A DNA stretch of 37,168 nucleotides from Oxalobacter formigenes (GTDB lineage Bacteria; Pseudomonadota; Gammaproteobacteria; Burkholderiales; Burkholderiaceae_D), in contig JAHYZB010000086.1 in NCBI GenBank assembly GCA_019424645.1, forward strand, positions 1-37,168. The letters run 5' to 3'. A program made the position numbers and the translations under genes. The notes beneath the pieces are model-generated. The model searched no databases. It was not told the origin of the DNA and worked only from the letters and a program-made list of their open reading frames with translations. How positions within the stretch are numbered: the first letter of the stretch is position 1; each line of letters starts with the position of its first letter. Below, piece by piece: positions 23,565-31,868 of this stretch.

Positions 23565-23908
23565 CGCTTCTGAACAAAGAGGCAATCCTTAATGCAAAGG
23601 ACACCCGTCAGGAAGTGGCCGAGGTTCCTGAATGGGGCGGTCACGTCTGCATTCGTGCCATGTCCGGGGCAGAACGGGACGATTTCCGTGCCGCTATCGA
23701 GGGAGCAGAAACTTCTTTGGTTGGAAAATTCGAAGCTCCCTTGCTGGCACTGACGCTGGTCGATGAAGAAGGCAATCGCCTTTTTTCCATTGATGACGTC
23801 GAAGCTTTGCGTGCCAAATCCGCGACGGTTCTGGACAGACTGACCCAGATCGCCATGCGTGTGAACGGGATGACTGTCGAAGCCCAGGAGGAAGCCGCAA
23901 AAAACTGA
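23555..23908 (+). CDS. Tail assembly chaperone, short form (gpG-like)
   Basis: 117 aa, starting inside the tube gene. Alpha/beta protein of the siphovirus chaperone type (VAEVPEWGGHVCIRAMSGAE, then LLALTLVDEEGNRLFSIDDV, and the helix KSATVLDRLTQIAMRVNGMT). Such proteins keep the tape measure soluble before tube polymerisation. The gene ends in A-AAA-AAC-TGA, and a -1 slip there leads straight into the next frame, giving the long GT form. It is a standard component, and the frameshift is described separately. Confidence 0.85.
   Translation: MGVTLLNKEAILNAKDTRQEVAEVPEWGGHVCIRAMSGAERDDFRAAIEGAETSLVGKFEAPLLALTLVDEEGNRLFSIDDVEALRAKSATVLDRLTQIAMRVNGMTVEAQEEAAKN
23899..23905 (+). other. Candidate programmed -1 frameshift site (A AAA AAC)
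   Basis: The heptamer A-AAA-AAC is in the right register (gcA AAA AAC TGA) just before the G stop. After a -1 slip the reading continues CTG AAA GCG CGA into the T frame, which is open through the junction. It plays the same role as the G-GGA-AAG site of lambda G/GT. Confidence 0.75.
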
Positions 23909-23925
23909 AAGCGCGACCGGAGCTC

Positions 23926-24264
23926 ATGATGTGGTTCCGGCTCGCGCTTTCCCTGGGCATGTCGGTTGCACGTGCCAAACAGGAAATCGACAGCCATGAA
24001 TTCTGCTACTGGATGGCTTACTACGGGCTCGAGCCGTGGGGCGAGAAAGTAGCCGATATGAGACATGGTATCGCCGTGGCGACTCTGGCAAACATCAACA
24101 GGAATACCGAGGCAAGACCGGATGCTTATTTACCGACAGATTTCATTCCGTGGATGGAAGCAAACCGGCAAGAACCCACTGATGCGGGGCCTATCCTGCT
24201 TGACGAGCCAGATGCGCAGACACGGCTGATCAAGGCGGCCATATTCGGCTGCCAGCCGGAGTGA
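23926..24264 (+). CDS. Tail assembly chaperone, T part (DUF4035-like)
   Basis: 112 aa if started at the ATG at 23926, but it is most likely made as the C-terminal part of a G-T fusion (23555-24264) by -1 frameshift. The DUF4035-like pattern is visible: LALSLGMSVARAKQEIDSHE followed by FCYWMAYYGLEPWGEKVADM and ATLANINRNTEARP. In lambda the T part of GT binds the tape measure and recruits tube subunits. The last third (FIPWMEANRQEPTDAGPILL) is polar and less conserved. Confidence 0.8.
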   Translation: MMWFRLALSLGMSVARAKQEIDSHEFCYWMAYYGLEPWGEKVADMRHGIAVATLANINRNTEARPDAYLPTDFIPWMEANRQEPTDAGPILLDEPDAQTRLIKAAIFGCQPE

Positions 24265-24269
24265 TGGAT

Positions 24270-24295
24270 GCCCCTTTCCACAAGAAAGGGGCTTT
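24270..24295 (+). terminator. Hairpin between chaperone and tape-measure genes
   Basis: Perfect 9-bp stem GCCCCTTTC/GAAAGGGGC with loop CACAA, but only three T follow, so it is a weak terminator or a processing hairpin. Confidence 0.55.
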
Positions 24296-24361
24296 CCATT
24301 TCCGATTCATAACAGGTTGAACAAACACGCATTCATTGTGCGGGTTTGGGAGGGAAAACAT

Positions 24362-25444
24362 ATGTCAATATCATCTGACCAGTACATGCAAACGATGGAA
24401 TCGGGAATGATCGATGTGCGCCAGTGCTCGATCAAGATGGAATTGTCTCTTCAGAAACTGGTGAGCGATTCCAAAACCATGCAACAGATGGTCAAACAGT
24501 CACTGGCGAAACCGTCGACAGGAGCGGCAGGTGCAGCCGGTGGCGCATCGGCAAAAACGGGAAGCAAAGATCCTCTGTCTGTCATTGGTGATGCTCTGGG
24601 TGATGCATCCAGAAAACTTGTGTCGGGCGTGACCGAAAAGTTGTTGAAAATGGCGGGACTCGATACCAGTAGAAAAGATAAGGATGATCAGGATACCGGG
24701 CAAAAAAATGGCACGGGTCAAAGTACACCAGACTTTTCGGCGCTGATGGCATCACCGTGGGGAAAGTATTTGCAATGGAATGAATCTTCTCTAAATGAAA
24801 TGTTCTTTCCAAAAGATAACATGCCTTTTGATAAAGACAGAGATAGCATGACCGATCTTTTCAAGAGTGGAAATACAAATGAAGCCTTGCAAAAAACAGT
24901 GGATAACAGCAAGCAGGCTTCTGAAGAAATTGCCAAAGCCATGCAGGGCGGCTTGAAGCAGACTGAAACGGCATTAACCAATTTTGTCAAAACCGGTAAA
25001 TTGTCTTTCGCTGATCTGACCCGTTCGATTCTGGCCGATATTGCCCAGATCATGATCAAGATGGCTGTTAGCAAATTGATCGGGTTTATATTTCCGGCAG
25101 CATCATCTTCGCCAGTGCCTGCCAGGTCGGCTGCAGGTGGCTACGATATCCCGTCCGGTGAAAATCCGCTGACCCAGCTTCACGAAAAGGAGATGGTTCT
25201 TCCGGCTCAATACGCTGACGTGATTCGTGGCCTTGCCAATAACGGCAGTACTTCCAGCGGCGGTATCAATATCAATACCAGTGTTTCAGTTGCCAGCGAT
25301 GGAACTGCCAGTCAGCAAAACGATGCTGGCGGCAGTTCACAGCGCCAATTGGCCAATATGATTAACGACCAGACCAAAGCTGTCATAGCACGCGAAATGC
25401 GTCAGGGCGGCCTGATCTGGAACATGAGAATGGGTGTGGCATGA
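24362..25444 (+). CDS. Tape measure protein, unusually short (gpH-like)
   Basis: 360 aa from the ATG at 24362, which has a GGGAGGG box at good distance; an in-frame TTG at 24317 is less likely. Residues 205-245 (LTNFVKTGKLSFADLTRSIL, then ADIAQIMIKMAVSKL) are the typical C-terminal domain of lambda-family tape measures. The rest is helical, Gly/Ala/Ser-rich and disordered (GAAGAAGGASAKTGSKD). The usual long coiled-coil and hydrophobic central part is missing: lambda gpH is 853 aa. With about 1.5 Angstrom per residue this would specify a tail near 50-55 nm. It sits in the canonical place between GT and M, and its stop overlaps the next start. Confidence 0.8.
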   Translation: MSISSDQYMQTMESGMIDVRQCSIKMELSLQKLVSDSKTMQQMVKQSLAKPSTGAAGAAGGASAKTGSKDPLSVIGDALGDASRKLVSGVTEKLLKMAGLDTSRKDKDDQDTGQKNGTGQSTPDFSALMASPWGKYLQWNESSLNEMFFPKDNMPFDKDRDSMTDLFKSGNTNEALQKTVDNSKQASEEIAKAMQGGLKQTETALTNFVKTGKLSFADLTRSILADIAQIMIKMAVSKLIGFIFPAASSSPVPARSAAGGYDIPSGENPLTQLHEKEMVLPAQYADVIRGLANNGSTSSGGININTSVSVASDGTASQQNDAGGSSQRQLANMINDQTKAVIAREMRQGGLIWNMRMGVA

Positions 25445-25776
25445 GCGTAAAAGAAACTTTCACATGGACTCCTCTGGTAGGTACTAACGGATCCAAAAAA
25501 TACCGTGTCCAGTCGGCCCAGTTCGGTGACGGTTACCAGCAGGTAGCCGCAGATGGAATCAACAACCAGATCGAATCCTGGCCGGTATCGTTTACCGGAA
25601 CGAAAGATGAAATCAAACCGATCAAGGACTTTCTTGACAGGCATGCAGGTTATCAGGCGTTTTACTGGACGCCTCCGATGAGCGAAAAGGGCATGTTCCG
25701 TTCTTTCGATATCACCTTAACCCCGCTCGGTGGCGACATTTATACGCTGTCGACGGTTTTTGAACAGGCATTCTGA
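25441..25776 (+). CDS. Minor tail protein (gpM-like)
   Basis: 111 aa; ATGA overlap with the tape-measure gene. Matches the short siphovirus minor tail protein family: TFTWTPLVGTNGSKKYRVQS, then AQFGDGYQQVAADGINNQIE, then a W-P-V-S-F-T-G element and FDITLTPLGGDIYTLSTVFE. It is a tail-tip ring component at the distal end of the tube. Intact and of normal length. Confidence 0.87.
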   Translation: MSVKETFTWTPLVGTNGSKKYRVQSAQFGDGYQQVAADGINNQIESWPVSFTGTKDEIKPIKDFLDRHAGYQAFYWTPPMSEKGMFRSFDITLTPLGGDIYTLSTVFEQAF

Positions 25777-25778
25777 TT

Positions 25779-26474
25779 ATGATTACTGCAGACATTCAGG
25801 GTTTGGAACCCGGTGAAAAAGTGGAATTGTTCGAACTGGATGCCAGTGGAATTGGCGGCGATTATTTTCGTTTTCACAGCTACCAGACCGGTGAAATCTG
25901 GTGGCAGGGCAAGGAATATTCAGCCTGGCCGATTCAGGCGGAAGGTTTTGCCAGAACGGGAGAAGCACAACAGCCGGCACCTGTTCTTACTCTGGGCAAT
26001 GTGGACGGTTCCATTTCTGCCTTGTGCGTCTATTTTGACGATCTGGTCGGCGCGAAACTGTACCGCCGTACAACACTGGGCAAATATCTGGACGCGAAGA
26101 ATTTTTCCGACGGTAATCCGACGGCTGACCCGAACGAAGCGTTTCCCAGTGAACTCTGGTATATCGAGCAGAAAAAAGCGGAAAGCAATGATGTCGTCCA
26201 GTTTGAATTGTCCAGTGCGCTGGACTTCAATGGTGCCAAATTACCACGTAGACAGATTGTCGCCAATGTATGCTGGTGGCTCTCCTGTGGCGGTTATCGA
26301 GGCACTTATTGCGGCTATACCGGGCAGGCATGCTTTGACAAGAACGACAAACCGGTAACTGATCCGAAGCTCGATCAATGCGGGGGGCGCCTGACATCAT
26401 GCAAGTGCCGGTTTGGGGAACATAATCCCCTTCCTTTCGGCAGTTTTCCGGCGGCCGATCTGATCAGGACCTGA
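25779..26474 (+). CDS. Minor tail protein with Cys cluster (gpL-like)
   Basis: 231 aa, two bases after the M stop. The N-terminal half (VELFELDASGIGGDYFRFHS, then WWQGKEYSAWPIQAEGF) is the standard gpL start. The C-terminal half carries conserved cysteines at about 165, 170, 178, 185, 201, 208 and 210 (VCWWLSCGGYRGTYCGYTGQ and LTSCKCRFGEHNPLPFG). In lambda gpL the cysteines bind a [4Fe-4S] cluster needed for tail-tip assembly, and the spacing here would allow the same. Intact. Confidence 0.87.
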   Translation: MITADIQGLEPGEKVELFELDASGIGGDYFRFHSYQTGEIWWQGKEYSAWPIQAEGFARTGEAQQPAPVLTLGNVDGSISALCVYFDDLVGAKLYRRTTLGKYLDAKNFSDGNPTADPNEAFPSELWYIEQKKAESNDVVQFELSSALDFNGAKLPRRQIVANVCWWLSCGGYRGTYCGYTGQACFDKNDKPVTDPKLDQCGGRLTSCKCRFGEHNPLPFGSFPAADLIRT

Positions 26475-26475
26475 T

Positions 26476-27201
26476 ATGACGCCACAAACGATAGATGCGA
26501 TACGCGCTCATGCGGAAAAGGATTTTCCCCGTGAGGCATGCGGTCTGCTCTGTGTCATACGTGGCAGGGAAAAATATATTCCCTGTCGCAATATGGCAGG
26601 CAATGACGAGCACTTCATCTTGCCTTCCGAGGATTACGCCAATGCGGAAACAAAAGGCGAAATCGTCGCGGTCGTTCATTCTCACCCGAATGTTCCGGCT
26701 GTTCCGAGCGAGGCCGACAAAACGGCTTGCGAGGCCAGCGGGCTTGTATGGCATATCGTTCATGTCTCGGATGCCGGGGGCAAGGTTCAGGCGGATGATA
26801 TCTTTACGTTCGAACCTTGCGGATATGAAGCACCTTTGGTCGGCAGGCATTTTTCTCATGGCGTCAATGATTGCTATACCTTGGTTCGCGACTGGTACAA
26901 ACGTGAGCGGGACATTGATCTGAAAGATTTTATGCGGACAGATGGCTGGTGGGAACGTGGCGAAGACCTGTACATGAAACATTACGCCGAAGCCGGTTTT
27001 TATCCCGTTGTCGACCATTTTGAAGAAGGCGATGTCATTATCATGCAGATCCGTGCCTATCAGGCCAACCATGCTGCCATTTACCTCGGAGAGAATCTGA
27101 TGCTTCACCATCTTTATGGACGCCTCTCCAGTCGGGATGTATACGGCGGTTACTGGAAAGATGTGACGCGCGTCGTTTTGCGACATGGTGAAAAAAATTA
27201 A
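26476..27201 (+). CDS. Tail tip peptidase: JAMM/MPN domain plus NlpC/P60 (gpK-like)
   Basis: 241 aa, starting one base after the L stop. N-terminal JAMM metalloprotease fold (residues 1-120) with the complete zinc motif H68-S-H70-P...S78-x-x-D81 and an upstream Glu in PREACGLL. C-terminal NlpC/P60 cysteine peptidase (about 125-241) with catalytic C133 (GVNDCYTLVRDWY), H199 (ANHAAIYLG) and a later His. In phages this protein helps assemble the tip and cuts peptidoglycan stems during penetration. Both catalytic centres look intact, which argues that the tail is still functional. Confidence 0.92.
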   Translation: MTPQTIDAIRAHAEKDFPREACGLLCVIRGREKYIPCRNMAGNDEHFILPSEDYANAETKGEIVAVVHSHPNVPAVPSEADKTACEASGLVWHIVHVSDAGGKVQADDIFTFEPCGYEAPLVGRHFSHGVNDCYTLVRDWYKRERDIDLKDFMRTDGWWERGEDLYMKHYAEAGFYPVVDHFEEGDVIIMQIRAYQANHAAIYLGENLMLHHLYGRLSSRDVYGGYWKDVTRVVLRHGEKN

Positions 27202-27328
27202 GCTGACAAGGATGGGTGAAAAGAGGTTTGCAATAAAAAAGGACTTTTTCCCCGAATGAATAAAACGGATTTGAAAAAGCATCGGAAAACTGGTGCAGTC
27301 CCGTTTTTATTGCATCAGGAATCAACGG

Positions 27329-27351
27329 CCCGCAGCAATGCGGGTTTTTTT
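27329..27351 (+). terminator. Intrinsic terminator before the first I gene
   Basis: CCCGCA/TGCGGG, loop GCAA, seven T; 11 bp before the next ATG. Confidence 0.85.
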
Positions 27352-27362
27352 ACAGGTGAACG

Positions 27363-27977
27363 ATGACTTCATTAAGAACAATACGTTTATATGGAAAGCT
27401 CGGAACAAAATTCGGCAGGATTCACCGTCTGGCCGTATCTTCTGCAGCGGAGGCAATAAGGGCGCTCTGTGCTTTAAGGCCCGGTTTCGAGCGGGAATTG
27501 ATGACCAGCCGGGACAGGGGTATCGGATATGCCGTTTTTTTGGGCAAGCAGAATCTGAAAGAAAAGCAATTGACGGAAAAGGCAGACGAGAGGGCTATCC
27601 GGATTGCCCCAATCCTTCAGGGAGCCGGTTTTGGTGATATTTTCATGATATTTGCCGGTGTCGCCCTGATGATCGTCGCGTCGATTATGACAGGAGGGGC
27701 GGCCATGAGTGCAATACTGGGATTTCAATCAGGACTGGCCGCCGGTCTGGTCGCAAATCTGGGTCTTGCTTTGATGATGAGCGGAGTAATGCAGCTATTG
27801 TGTCCGCAACCGAAAGGATTGTCAGCAAGAAACAGGCCGTCAAACCAACCCTCTTATACATTCAATGGTCCGGTAAACACAACCGCGCAGGGTGGTCCTG
27901 TCCCTCTGGGATATGGGCGCATGACCGTTGGTTCTGCCGTGATTTCGGCAGGTATTTACAGTGCTGACAGGCTGTGA
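27363..27977 (+). CDS. Tail assembly protein (gpI-like), copy 1
   Basis: 204 aa; AGGTGA box close to the ATG. Lambda gpI-type: a ubiquitin-like N-terminus (IRLYGKLGTKFGRIHRLAVS, AAEAIRALCALRPGFERELM, DRGIGYAVFLG), a hydrophobic Gly-rich middle (about 95-145, FMIFAGVALMIVASIMTGGA), and a conserved C-terminus (PSYTFNGPVNTTAQGGPVPL then GYGRMTVGSAVISAGI). It is required for tip assembly in lambda. It is followed 65 bp later by a second copy, with both ends well conserved and the middle diverged. Confidence 0.87.
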   Translation: MTSLRTIRLYGKLGTKFGRIHRLAVSSAAEAIRALCALRPGFERELMTSRDRGIGYAVFLGKQNLKEKQLTEKADERAIRIAPILQGAGFGDIFMIFAGVALMIVASIMTGGAAMSAILGFQSGLAAGLVANLGLALMMSGVMQLLCPQPKGLSARNRPSNQPSYTFNGPVNTTAQGGPVPLGYGRMTVGSAVISAGIYSADRL

Positions 27978-28008
27978 CGGTCGGAAAGCATGAACAAACA
28001 AAAACAAT

Positions 28009-28031
28009 GCCTGCAGTCGCAGGCTTTTTTT
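28009..28031 (+). terminator. Intrinsic terminator between the two I genes
   Basis: GCCTGC/GCAGGC, loop AGTC, seven T; 11 bp before the next ATG, the same layout as before copy 1. Confidence 0.85.
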
Positions 28032-28042
28032 ATGGGTAAAAA

Positions 28043-28657
28043 ATGACGCCATTAAAAATAATACGCTTATATGGAAAGCTGGGAACCCGGTTTGGCCGGG
28101 TTCATCGTCTGGCTGTGCATAGTGCGGCCGAGGCTGTGCGGGCATTGTGCATGATCAAGCCCGGTTTCGAACGGGAACTGATGACCAGCCGGGACAGGGG
28201 CATCCATTACGCCGTGTTTCTGGGAAAAAGAAATATCGGTGAAGAAGAAATGTTTCATCCTGTGGGTGCCGATGAAATCCGGATAGCCCCGATTCTTCAA
28301 GGTTCCGGACGTGGCGGCATATTCCAGACTATTCTGGGCGCAGCCATGATGGTTTTTGCGATGTGGGCGACCAAAGGCTTCAGTGGCTTGGCCACTATTG
28401 CAGAGACCGTCAAGGGAAGCTGGGGCATTATGGCCCTGATGGGTGTTTCCATGATGATGGGCGGTGTCATGCAAATGCTTTCGCCCCAGCAAAAAGGTCT
28501 TGGAACGCAGGACAAGGTTGAAAACGGCTCATCCTATGCTTTCAATGGTGCGGTCAATACGACTGCGCAGGGCAATCCTGTCCCATTGGGTTACGGAAGA
28601 ATGATAGTAGGTTCGGCAGTCGTTTCTGCCGGCATTTATGCAATGGATCAAAAATGA
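28043..28657 (+). CDS. Tail assembly protein (gpI-like), copy 2
   Basis: 204 aa, the same length as copy 1. N-terminus (IRLYGKLGTRFGRVHRLAVH, PGFERELMTSRDRGIHYAVF) and C-terminus (SSYAFNGAVNTTAQGNPVPL, GYGRMIVGSAVVSAGIYAMD) are nearly the same, while residues about 65-150 differ strongly (VGADEIRIAPILQGSGRGGI, GVSMMMGGVMQMLSPQQKGL). The stop overlaps the J start as ATGA, so this copy is coupled to J. Divergence without disruption suggests both copies are used. Confidence 0.87.
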   Translation: MTPLKIIRLYGKLGTRFGRVHRLAVHSAAEAVRALCMIKPGFERELMTSRDRGIHYAVFLGKRNIGEEEMFHPVGADEIRIAPILQGSGRGGIFQTILGAAMMVFAMWATKGFSGLATIAETVKGSWGIMALMGVSMMMGGVMQMLSPQQKGLGTQDKVENGSSYAFNGAVNTTAQGNPVPLGYGRMIVGSAVVSAGIYAMDQK

Positions 28658-31600
28658 ATATTATCGGTTATAAAAAAGGTGGCGGGAGTAGCCATACGCC
28701 CGTTGAACAAACGGATAATCTGCATAGTACCGCCTATGCACGGGTACTGGATCTGGTTGCCGAAGGCGAAATCAAGGGGCTGGCGAACGGCTTGCAATCG
28801 ATTTATCTGGATGAGACGCCACTTGCCAATCAGGATGGATCCCTCAATTTCAAAGGGGTTTCGGTCGATTTCAGGCCCGGTACGCAGGAACAGGAACATA
28901 TTTCAGGTTTCCCGGCGGTAGAAAATGAAATCGGTGTCGGCATTGAGCTGACAAAGGACAAACCCTGGATTCGGGCGATTAACAATCTGCAGTTGTCAGC
29001 CATCCGCGTCCGCCTGTCGGCAGATGGATTGTCCAAAGCCAATCTCTCCAATGGCGATATCAATGGCTACCGGGTCGAATACGCTATTGACATATCCACA
29101 GATCATGGTGATTTTGTGGAAGTGCTGAAAACGGCGTTTGATGGCAAGACAACCAGCAAATATGAACGAACCCACCGCATCGACTTGCCCAAATCGACTG
29201 AAGGCTGGTCTGTTCGAGTTCGCCGGATAACCGCCAATGCCAACAGCCAGACCATATCAGACAGAACATCCATCGTTTCCCTGACTGAAGTGATCGATGC
29301 CAAGTTACGCTATCCGATGAGCGCCATTGTCGGGGTTCAGGTCGACGCTGCCCAGTTCCAGAGTATCCCGGTAAGGGCATATGATCTGTACCTGAAAATC
29401 ATCAGGGTTCCAAGCAATTACGATCCCGAAAAACGCACTTATACAGGTGATTGGGATGGAACCTTCAAACCGGCATGGTCAAACAATCCGGCATGGGTTT
29501 TTTATGACCTGGTATTAAACGACCGTTACGGCATGGGACATCTGGTTTCAGCGGAACAGATCGACAAATGGTCACTTTATAAAATTGCCCAGTATGCCGA
29601 CCAGATGGTACCGGACGGCAAGGGCGGTTATGAACCCCGATTCACCTGTAACGTCTATATCCAGTCGAGAAAAGAAGCCTATGCTGTCTTGCAAGATATC
29701 GCAGCGATTTTCAGGGGAATTTCATACTGGGCAGGCGGCAATATCACTTCGTTATCTGATATGCCCGTCGATCCGGTCTATACCTATACGGCTGCCAACG
29801 TCATCGAAGGCAAATTCACCCGCGTGGGCAGCAGCCGAAAAACCCGTTATACCGTTGCACTGGTCAGCTGGAACGATCCGGACGACTTCTATCGCGCCAA
29901 GGTTGAATACGTTTCTGACGATGAAGGTATCCAGCGTTATGGCATCCAGCAACTGGAAATCACGGCATTCGGCTGTACCTCACAAGGTGAAGCGCAACGT
30001 CGTGGTCACTGGGCATTGATGACATCCCGTCTGGAAACCGGCTCGATCAGTTTTTCAGTCGGGCTGGATGGCGCGATTGCATTACCCGGACAGATTGTCC
30101 GTATTGCCGATCCGCACCGTATGGGCCGTCGCAATGCAGGGCGTATCAAATCGGCCGCCGGTCGTGTTGTCGTACTCGACAAGGCGCCGACCATTACTGT
30201 CGGTGACAAACTGACGGTCATTTTGCCAACTGGCGAAACGGAAACCCGGACGGTAGTCCGAGTCGTTGACGATAGTGTTACCATCAATGCAGACTGGTCA
30301 TTACTTCCGGTTGAGAACGCTGTCTGGTCTGCAGACAGCATCGATCTGGTTGCACCGATGTACCGGATTATTTCCGTCACGGAAAAAGATGGCCTTGTTT
30401 ATGACATTCATGCCGTCCAGCATGAACCGGGCAAGTTTGCCTACATCGACAATGCTGTGCTGATCACACCTAAACCGGAAAGCGTCAAGGAACTGAGACC
30501 GAAACCGCCGACCAACATCGACGTCAACGAATCGCTCTACGTCGTCGGTATCCGTTCCTTCGGTATCCGTGCGACGGTTTCCTGGACAAGTGATGCCCAT
30601 CGCTATGAGTTTGCCTACCGCAAGGAAAACGGAACATGGACGACCCAGAATACCCGCGATCCATCCATCGACATTTACGGCCTGGATGAAGCGGTTTACG
30701 AGTTTTCCGTCACGGCGATTTCTTCGACAGGCCTCCAGTCCGACCCGACCCTGTATACCAAGGAAATCATGGGTCTCAAGCTGGTTCCGGCCAACGTTCC
30801 CTGGTTCCTCATCGAAGGCAATACGCTGTCATGGGGGCCTGTGCAGGATCTGGACGTAGACGGTTACCTCATCCGTTTCCACTACGGTCACAACCGCAGC
30901 TGGAGTGACGCCAGCCCCTTGCATAGCGGTGTACTGACCCAGTGTCCGTTCAAACCGGAAAAATTCCCGCAAGGACCAATTACCCTCATGATCAAGGCCG
31001 TCGATACCAGTGGCAACGAATCGGCAAAACCGGCTGTGATCGAAACCCAGTTCGGCGACATGCTGGCAGGCAATGTGATCGAGACCATTGATTTTCAGGC
31101 ACAGGGCTATCCGGGCGTGATCGTTGGCGCGGAAGTCGTGGATGGCAGGATTCAGGTCAACAATGTCATCGAATTTTTCAAAGAGGACGAAGCCGCGGAC
31201 TTCTTCAACGAAGATGAAAATTCCGATTTCTTCAGGGAAGATTACACCGGCATGTCGTACGAAACGACTATTGTCACACCGAATGAAGCCGTTGTCGGCA
31301 GTACGATGACCTTCGACGTTGCCATGACAGGCGATCTGATGAAGATTTCGTATCGCGGTTACGGCGGCACGAAAATGTACGGCGACGACTTCGAAAAAAT
31401 GTACGGTGATGATGATTCGCTCTTTTATCCGTCCCCCGGCGAATACATGCCATGGCCGGGACAGGTCACGACCCAGTACATGCCTTACCAGTTCAGGCTC
31501 GATATCGGAGCAGGCTATGCCCAGCCGACAGTCGATACCTGCAAGGTCGTCATCGACGTACCGGACATCATGGAACAGATGAACGACATCGCCATTTCCG

Positions 31601-31800
31601 AAACAGGTACCCGTTTGCCGATCCGTGAAAAATATCACGTCATCGAAAACGTCCAGGTCACGTTGCAGGACGACGGTGGAGACGCCATCAGTGTCAAGGT
31701 CGTGGACAAGGATTCGAAACGCGGGCCGTTGATCGCCTGTCTGGATAACGATGGCAACTGGGTCAGGGGTATCGTCGATGCCACGCCGCAAGGGTATTGA
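28654..31800 (+). CDS. Tail tip host-specificity protein (gpJ-like)
   Basis: 1048 aa. N-terminal part typical of lambda J (AYARVLDLVAEGEIKGLANG, SIYLDETPLANQDGSLNFKG, VRVRRITANANSQTISDRTS), a central baseplate-hub-like region (GRIKSAAGRVVVLDKAPTIT), and fibronectin-III-like segments around residues 615-805 (PKPPTNIDVNESLYVVGIRS, VYEFSVTAISSTGLQSDPTL). The last 200 residues begin with an acidic Phe-rich repeat (FFKEDEAADFFNEDENSDFF) and hold a divergent strand-rich domain that may bind the receptor. It ends the conserved tail core, and fibre genes follow. No frameshift or truncation seen. Confidence 0.93.
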   Translation: MNIIGYKKGGGSSHTPVEQTDNLHSTAYARVLDLVAEGEIKGLANGLQSIYLDETPLANQDGSLNFKGVSVDFRPGTQEQEHISGFPAVENEIGVGIELTKDKPWIRAINNLQLSAIRVRLSADGLSKANLSNGDINGYRVEYAIDISTDHGDFVEVLKTAFDGKTTSKYERTHRIDLPKSTEGWSVRVRRITANANSQTISDRTSIVSLTEVIDAKLRYPMSAIVGVQVDAAQFQSIPVRAYDLYLKIIRVPSNYDPEKRTYTGDWDGTFKPAWSNNPAWVFYDLVLNDRYGMGHLVSAEQIDKWSLYKIAQYADQMVPDGKGGYEPRFTCNVYIQSRKEAYAVLQDIAAIFRGISYWAGGNITSLSDMPVDPVYTYTAANVIEGKFTRVGSSRKTRYTVALVSWNDPDDFYRAKVEYVSDDEGIQRYGIQQLEITAFGCTSQGEAQRRGHWALMTSRLETGSISFSVGLDGAIALPGQIVRIADPHRMGRRNAGRIKSAAGRVVVLDKAPTITVGDKLTVILPTGETETRTVVRVVDDSVTINADWSLLPVENAVWSADSIDLVAPMYRIISVTEKDGLVYDIHAVQHEPGKFAYIDNAVLITPKPESVKELRPKPPTNIDVNESLYVVGIRSFGIRATVSWTSDAHRYEFAYRKENGTWTTQNTRDPSIDIYGLDEAVYEFSVTAISSTGLQSDPTLYTKEIMGLKLVPANVPWFLIEGNTLSWGPVQDLDVDGYLIRFHYGHNRSWSDASPLHSGVLTQCPFKPEKFPQGPITLMIKAVDTSGNESAKPAVIETQFGDMLAGNVIETIDFQAQGYPGVIVGAEVVDGRIQVNNVIEFFKEDEAADFFNEDENSDFFREDYTGMSYETTIVTPNEAVVGSTMTFDVAMTGDLMKISYRGYGGTKMYGDDFEKMYGDDDSLFYPSPGEYMPWPGQVTTQYMPYQFRLDIGAGYAQPTVDTCKVVIDVPDIMEQMNDIAISETGTRLPIREKYHVIENVQVTLQDDGGDAISVKVVDKDSKRGPLIACLDNDGNWVRGIVDATPQGY

Positions 31801-31824
31801 CCGAGCTGTTGGAAATAAAAATGC

Positions 31825-31849
31825 AAAGCCTCCTCCGGGAGGCTTTTTT
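31825..31849 (+). terminator. Intrinsic terminator after J
   Basis: 9-bp perfect stem AAAGCCTCC/GGAGGCTTT, loop TCCG, T-run; 19 bp before the next ATG. Confidence 0.9.
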
Positions 31850-31868
31850 ATTGAAAAAAGAGGAATAA

